Source of the DNA: Enterococcus viikkiensis
GTDB taxonomy: Bacteria > Bacillota > Bacilli > Lactobacillales > Enterococcaceae
Direction: 5' to 3'
Assembly (NCBI RefSeq): GCF_005405345.1
Contig: NZ_BJDW01000002.1
Location: forward strand, 124,001 to 188,000
DNA: 64,000 bases
The notes beneath the pieces were generated by a model. It was not told the origin of the DNA. It searched no databases and saw only the letters and a list, made by a program, of their open reading frames with translations. Positions 60,086 through 64,000 of the stretch are shown here, in pieces; position 1 is the stretch's first letter; the number at the start of each line of letters is the position of its first letter. The translations under genes and the position numbers were made by a program.

Positions 60086-60181
60086 TTAATCAAATCTGTG
60101 AAGAAAATACTCGTTCAACTTCCACGTCTCTTCACTAAACGCTTTCGATAAAAAAATTCCCTTAGAAGGGTACCTCCTCAT
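60086..60181 (-). CDS. Possible 31-aa leader or small protein
   Basis: ATG at 60181 with AAGG four bases ahead; the 31-codon frame runs to TAA at 60086, 13 bases before the ATG of the 95-aa gene, whose ribosome site abuts the stop. Its start contains a hairpin CCCTT-CT-AAGGG followed by a T-run. The product is basic at the start. Real or regulatory status is uncertain. Confidence 0.35.
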   Translation of the reverse strand: MRRYPSKGIFLSKAFSEETWKLNEYFLHRFD

Positions 60182-60286
60182 TTTACCTTATTCTCTCACT
60201 AGATGAAACGCAGAAAGTTTTTTTGTTTTATTAACGGGCTTTTCACAAATTACATATATACCAATTTGTTAAAAATAAAAAAATAT

Positions 60287-60315
60287 TTGACTACATGACG
60301 AGTTTATATTATATT
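60287..60315 (+). promoter_or_regulatory. glmS promoter
   Basis: TTGACT (60287-60292), 17 bp, TATATT (60310-60315). Start would be near 60322, about 45 bases before the ribozyme cleavage site. Confidence 0.7.
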
Positions 60316-60364
60316 ATTCATTGTTTCCGATGTTAAAATAAAAAAATCTCAGCTACACCAACGA

Positions 60365-60520
60365 GATAGCGCCAGGCCTTTAATAGAGGTGACGAGGAAG
60401 AAGCTTATCGAAATATTCGGCGGGTGGCTTCAGGGCAGCTGTGCTCTAAAGATCATTACAAAATTTTTATAAAAAAAACAAAAAAATGGTCAGACAGCTC
60501 GGAAACATATAATGACAGGA
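60365..60520 (+). ncRNA. glmS ribozyme
   Basis: The leader of glmS carries the ribozyme core: AGCGCCAG (cleavage before G at 60369), GACGAGGA, TTATCGAAATATTCGG and GGCGGGTGGCTTC, plus a P3 stem AGGGCA / TGCTCT. This glucosamine-6-phosphate-dependent self-cleaving RNA lowers glmS expression when the product is plentiful. The region after 60460 is unusually A/T-rich; the 3' end is approximate. Confidence 0.95.
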
Positions 60521-60535
60521 AAGTAGGAAGACATT

Positions 60536-62344
60536 ATGTGTGGAATCGTAGGAATTGTAGGAAACGAGCAAGCAACTAGTATTTTAGTGAAGGGATTAGA
60601 AAAATTGGAGTATCGCGGGTACGACTCTGCCGGAGTTTTCGTAGCCGATCAACAAGACGACTATTTAATCAAGTCACAAGGACGGATCAAAGAATTAGCA
60701 GATAAGATTAGTGCCAATGTCCATGGCACAATCGGAATCGGTCATACACGCTGGGCGACCCACGGTGAACCGAGTGAAGAAAATGCCCATCCCCACACCT
60801 CACAAAGTAAACGGTTCGTCTTAGTTCATAATGGTGTAATCGAAAACTATGACGATTTAAAAGCCAATTTTTTAGCGGAGGATTCTTTTTATGGTGAGAC
60901 CGATACAGAAATCGCGGTTCATTTAGTGGAATACTTTGTTGAACAAGGGCTTTCGACTAAGGAAGCCTTCCGTAAAGCATTAGCGGAAATCCACGGTTCT
61001 TACGCCTTTGGCTTGATCGACAAAGAAGATCGCGAAACCATTTATGTTGCGAAAAACAAAAGTCCTTTATTGATTGGCTTAGGCGACGGCTTCAACGTTG
61101 TTTGTAGCGACGCCATGGCGATGCTGGAACAAACCAATCAATTCGTTGAGATCAATGACGGCGAAATGGTAATCGTAACTAAAGACCACGTCGAAATCGA
61201 AGACCAAACAGGCAACGAAGTCCAACGCGCACCTTATGAAGCGAAAATTGATCTTTCTGACATGGAAAAAGGAACCTATCCTTATTACATGCTAAAAGAA
61301 ATTGACGAACAACCAGCTACGATGCGACGGATCATCAGTGAATACACCGATGAAACAGGAACCGTTGTTATCGAAGATCAGTTATTACAAAGTCTATTAA
61401 ACAGTGATCGAATTTATATCGTTGCTTGTGGAACGAGCAATAATGCTGGCTGGGCTAGCAAACAAATCATTGAAGGTCTAGCCAACATTCCAGTAGAGAT
61501 CCACCTATCCAGTGAATTTGGTTATAACATGCCGTTGCTTTCAGAGAAACCATTCTTCATTTATTTAACTCAAAGTGGCGAGACTGCTGATAGCCGCCAG
61601 GTATTAGTGAAGACAAATGAATTAGGCTATCCCTCTCTTACAGTGACGAACGTGGCCGGTTCAACTTTATCTCGTGAAGCGACTTATACAATGCTTCTAC
61701 ATGCTGGACCAGAGATCGCTGTCGCCTCAACTAAAGCCTATACAGCACAAATTGCCGCTTTGACAGTCTTAGCCAAAGCAGTCGGTGAAGCGAAAGACGT
61801 GGCAGCCGCTAAAGCATTCGATTTAACGAAAGAATTAGGCATTGCAGCCAACGCAATGGATGCCATGATTGCTGAAAAAGCCATGATCGAAGAAATTGCT
61901 GCAGAATATTTAGCAACTACACGTAACGCCTTTTATATTGGCCGTGCCGAAGACTACTATGTTTCAATGGAAGTTGCTTTGAAATTGAAAGAAATTTCTT
62001 ACATTCAAGCAGAAGGCTTTGCTGCAGGAGAATTGAAACACGGAACGATCGCCTTAGTGGAAGAAGGAACACCAGTAATTGGTATTATCACCGAAGCCGT
62101 AACCGCGCCTCATACACGAGGAAATCTGCGAGAAGTGGAAAGTCGCGGCGCGCACACCTTAGTGATTGTTTCTGAAGAATTAAGCAAAGACGGGGACCAA
62201 ATTATTCTACCTGTTGTTCATCAATTTTTACGTCCGTTAGTCTCTGTAATTCCTGGACAATTGATTGCTTATTACGCAACCTTATTACGAGGGTTTGACG
62301 TTGATAAGCCACGTAACTTAGCAAAATCGGTCACTGTTGAATAA
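60536..62344 (+). CDS. glmS: Glutamine--fructose-6-phosphate aminotransferase
   Basis: Makes glucosamine-6-phosphate from fructose-6-phosphate and glutamine, first step to UDP-GlcNAc. 602 aa: N-terminal glutaminase (Cys2 in MCGIVGIVG; about 1-235) and two SIS isomerase domains (about 285-590; [19 protein letters not shown]). C-terminal KSVTVE is typical. Start ATG with AGGAAG. Controlled by the upstream ribozyme; convergent with glmM. Confidence 0.97.
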   Translation: MCGIVGIVGNEQATSILVKGLEKLEYRGYDSAGVFVADQQDDYLIKSQGRIKELADKISANVHGTIGIGHTRWATHGEPSEENAHPHTSQSKRFVLVHNGVIENYDDLKANFLAEDSFYGETDTEIAVHLVEYFVEQGLSTKEAFRKALAEIHGSYAFGLIDKEDRETIYVAKNKSPLLIGLGDGFNVVCSDAMAMLEQTNQFVEINDGEMVIVTKDHVEIEDQTGNEVQRAPYEAKIDLSDMEKGTYPYYMLKEIDEQPATMRRIISEYTDETGTVVIEDQLLQSLLNSDRIYIVACGTSNNAGWASKQIIEGLANIPVEIHLSSEFGYNMPLLSEKPFFIYLTQSGETADSRQVLVKTNELGYPSLTVTNVAGSTLSREATYTMLLHAGPEIAVASTKAYTAQIAALTVLAKAVGEAKDVAAAKAFDLTKELGIAANAMDAMIAEKAMIEEIAAEYLATTRNAFYIGRAEDYYVSMEVALKLKEISYIQAEGFAAGELKHGTIALVEEGTPVIGIITEAVTAPHTRGNLREVESRGAHTLVIVSEELSKDGDQIILPVVHQFLRPLVSVIPGQLIAYYATLLRGFDVDKPRNLAKSVTVE

Positions 62345-62356
62345 TCAGTCGATAAA

Positions 62357-62397
62357 CAAAAAAGCATCCAGCCTTTTATTCAGGTTGGATGCTTTTT
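62357..62397 (+). terminator. glmS terminator
   Basis: AAAAAGCATCCA / TGGATGCTTTTT with a partly paired 15-base middle, right after the glmS stop. Confidence 0.85.
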
Positions 62398-62403
62398 AAC
62401 ACG

Positions 62404-62454
62404 GAAAAACACCTGGTGGTCATTCTCATTTAGGAATGCCACCAGGTGTTTTTG
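62404..62454. terminator. Bidirectional terminator between glmS and glmM
   Basis: AAAAACACCTGGTGG / CCACCAGGTGTTTTT plus an inner CATTC / GAATG gives a stem of about 20 bp. It flanks the glmM stop, and can stop both transcripts. Confidence 0.9.
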
Positions 62455-62483
62455 CTTCTTAATGGTAAATTGGGCATTTTTCG

Positions 62484-63839
62484 TTAATCCAGCCCAATTT
62501 CCGCACGGACAACTGCCGCAATTTTTTCGACGTAATAGTTTACTTTTTCATCAGTCGGTGCTTCCGCCATCACACGTAGTAATGGTTCTGTTCCAGAAGG
62601 ACGAACCAAGATGCGTCCATCGCCATTCATTTCAGCCTCAGCTTCATCGATTGCTTGCTTGATTGCCGGAACATCCATCGCACCGTATTTATCGCTCACG
62701 CGAATATTGACTAATTTTTGTGGGTAGATCGTTACTTCCCCAGCTAGTTCAGAAAGCTTCTTACCCGTTTGCTTCATGATATTTAATAATTGAACACCAG
62801 TCAGCATACCATCACCAGTCGTATTGTAATCTAAGAACAAGACGTGACCTGATTGTTCACCGCCAAGATTGTAGTCATTTTTACGCATTTCTTCCACAAC
62901 ATAACGGTCACCGACTTGGGTGATGACGTCAGACAAGCCAATTTCTTCGATTGCTTTATGGAAACCTAGATTACTCATAACTGTCGTCACAACGGTGTCT
63001 TTCTTCAAACGTTTACGTTCAGCTAGATATTTCGCACAGATAAACATGATCCGGTCGCCGTCAATGATATTTCCTAATTCGTCCACTGCAATGACTCGGT
63101 CACCATCACCATCAAAGGCTAAGCCGACATCAGCACCCTTTTCAACAACCATTTCAGCTAATTTTTCAGGATGCGTCGAACCAACACCGTCATTGATATT
63201 CAAGCCATTGGGTGAAGTCCCCATCGTATAAAAATCTGTTTCCAAATCTGCAAATAAGCGATTAACACTCGTTGAAGTCGCACCATTAGCAGCGTCTACA
63301 CAGACTGTTAAACCAGACAAATCTCCTGAGATGGTTTGAACTAAGAATTGTGAGTATTTTAATAAACCTTCATGGAATTCATCCAATGTTCCTAAGCCTT
63401 CAGCAGAAGGACGCGGTAATTTATCTTCTTCCGCATCTAACAATGCTTCGATTTCCGCTTCCTGTTCGTCGACTAATTTAAAACCATCGGCTCCGAAAAA
63501 TTTGATGCCGTTATCTTCAGCTGGATTGTGTGAAGCAGAAATCATGACACCCGCTGCAGCCTTTTGCAAGCGGGTTAGATAGGCAACTCCCGGCGTTGAA
63601 ATGACGCCTAATTGAAAGACTTCAATCCCTACTGAAAGCAAGCCTGAAATCAATGCTGTTTCCAACAATTCTCCTGAGATCCGCGTATCGCGCCCAACTA
63701 AAACCCGCGGCCGTTCCACACTTTCTTGGTGTTGGCTTAAAACATAACCTCCGCAGCGTCCTAACTTGAAAGCTAATTCCGGTGTTAACTCCTTATTTGC
63801 GATTCCACGTACTCCATCTGTTCCAAAATATTTACCCAT
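62484..63839 (-). CDS. glmM: Phosphoglucosamine mutase
   Basis: Converts glucosamine-6-phosphate to glucosamine-1-phosphate. 451 aa with the phosphoserine loop [17 protein letters not shown] (Ser near 103), the metal loop FDGDGDR (about 240-246) and [13 protein letters not shown] at the end. It is downstream of cdaR on the same strand, as in the cdaA-cdaR-glmM c-di-AMP operon, where GlmM inhibits CdaA. Confidence 0.97.
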   Translation of the reverse strand: MGKYFGTDGVRGIANKELTPELAFKLGRCGGYVLSQHQESVERPRVLVGRDTRISGELLETALISGLLSVGIEVFQLGVISTPGVAYLTRLQKAAAGVMISASHNPAEDNGIKFFGADGFKLVDEQEAEIEALLDAEEDKLPRPSAEGLGTLDEFHEGLLKYSQFLVQTISGDLSGLTVCVDAANGATSTSVNRLFADLETDFYTMGTSPNGLNINDGVGSTHPEKLAEMVVEKGADVGLAFDGDGDRVIAVDELGNIIDGDRIMFICAKYLAERKRLKKDTVVTTVMSNLGFHKAIEEIGLSDVITQVGDRYVVEEMRKNDYNLGGEQSGHVLFLDYNTTGDGMLTGVQLLNIMKQTGKKLSELAGEVTIYPQKLVNIRVSDKYGAMDVPAIKQAIDEAEAEMNGDGRILVRPSGTEPLLRVMAEAPTDEKVNYYVEKIAAVVRAEIGLD

Positions 63840-63862
63840 TAAATTCTATTTCCCTTCTTCAT

Positions 63863-64000
63863 CTAATTCGTTGATTGTGTTGTTGATTCAGCAGACGATT
63901 CTGTTGTACTCGATTGTGAACGAGTCGTTTCGACAGAGCTAGCTGTTTCACTTGAATCTTCTTTTTCTGATGAACTAGAATGATTTGCATTACTTGATTC
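63863..64000 (-). CDS. cdaR: CdaR/YbbR-domain protein, C-terminal end (partial)
   Basis: Only the last 45 codons before a TAG lie in the window; they are a Ser/Thr/Glu-rich low-complexity tail (SSSSEKEDSSETASSVETT). The position directly upstream of glmM fits CdaR (YbbR), regulator of the diadenylate cyclase CdaA. The YbbR domains are outside, so the name rests on context. Confidence 0.7.
   Translation of the reverse strand, partial: ESSNANHSSSSEKEDSSETASSVETTRSQSSTTESSAESTTQSTN

Overview
The window looks like a chromosomal segment of a low-GC Firmicute of the order Lactobacillales, most likely an Enterococcus or close relative. The evidence is the housekeeping gene order (polA-mutM-coaE-nrdR-dnaB-dnaI; nif3/yqfO-trmK; glmM beside cdaR and glmS), several short Lactobacillales-type proteins such as DUF1149, strong AGGAGG ribosome binding sites, and the protein sequences themselves. 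The species cannot be fixed from the sequence alone. No rRNA, tRNA, CRISPR array, insertion sequence, prophage or plasmid gene was seen, and the gene content reads as core genome.

Layout. Bases 1-530 hold a minus-strand guanine-type purine riboswitch whose target gene lies left of the window, then corA (+). From 1.5 to 6.5 kb (all minus) come threonine dehydratase, alanine dehydrogenase, perR, cysK and a secreted GH73/LysM wall hydrolase. clpB (CtsR-controlled) is divergent from an MDR-family oxidoreductase (+) at 6.8-10.6 kb. From 10.6 to 25 kb there are minus-strand blocks: a YbhN-like membrane protein, pepT, nif3-trmK, dnaI-dnaB-nrdR-coaE-mutM-polA, a BI-1 protein overlapping a MaoC-like hotdog protein, and murC. 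From 25 to 34 kb come tex-sprT, a DMT transporter, a phosphatase, a VOC protein, a cystine symporter with a structured leader, DUF1149, a HAD phosphatase, a gpmA broken by one in-frame stop, and a zinc-ribbon membrane protein. From 34 to 45 kb come a 42-aa protein, the rlmD-type methyltransferase, dagK with 105-bp tandem repeats in front of it, gatB-gatA-gatC, ligA and pcrA. On the plus strand at 45-46.6 kb is a ClC transporter, convergent with a cytoplasmic alpha-amylase; the fruR-fruK-fruA operon (+) follows. From 52 to 60 kb come a two-TM protein, an unrecognised 442-aa protein, a 50-aa protein (+), ysxC, clpX, tig, and an operon of TPR, RDD, sppA and a 95-aa protein. The window ends with glmS (+, behind a glmS ribozyme), convergent with glmM and the last 45 codons of cdaR.

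Functional themes. DNA replication and repair (polA, mutM, ligA, pcrA, dnaB, dnaI, nrdR), protein quality control (clpB, clpX, tig, sppA), tRNA-dependent amidation (gatCAB), envelope precursor supply (murC, glmS, glmM), amino-acid catabolism (ald, threonine dehydratase), sulphur amino acids (cysK, cystine symporter) and fructose uptake. No clearly new defence or biosynthetic system was found. The most unusual signals are regulatory or sequence-level: the gpmA nonsense codon, the in-frame 105-bp tandem repeats at dagK, the structured leaders of the cystine symporter and DUF1149 genes, direct repeats upstream of the DMT transporter, a MaoC-like protein missing its catalytic His, and unlisted small ORFs.
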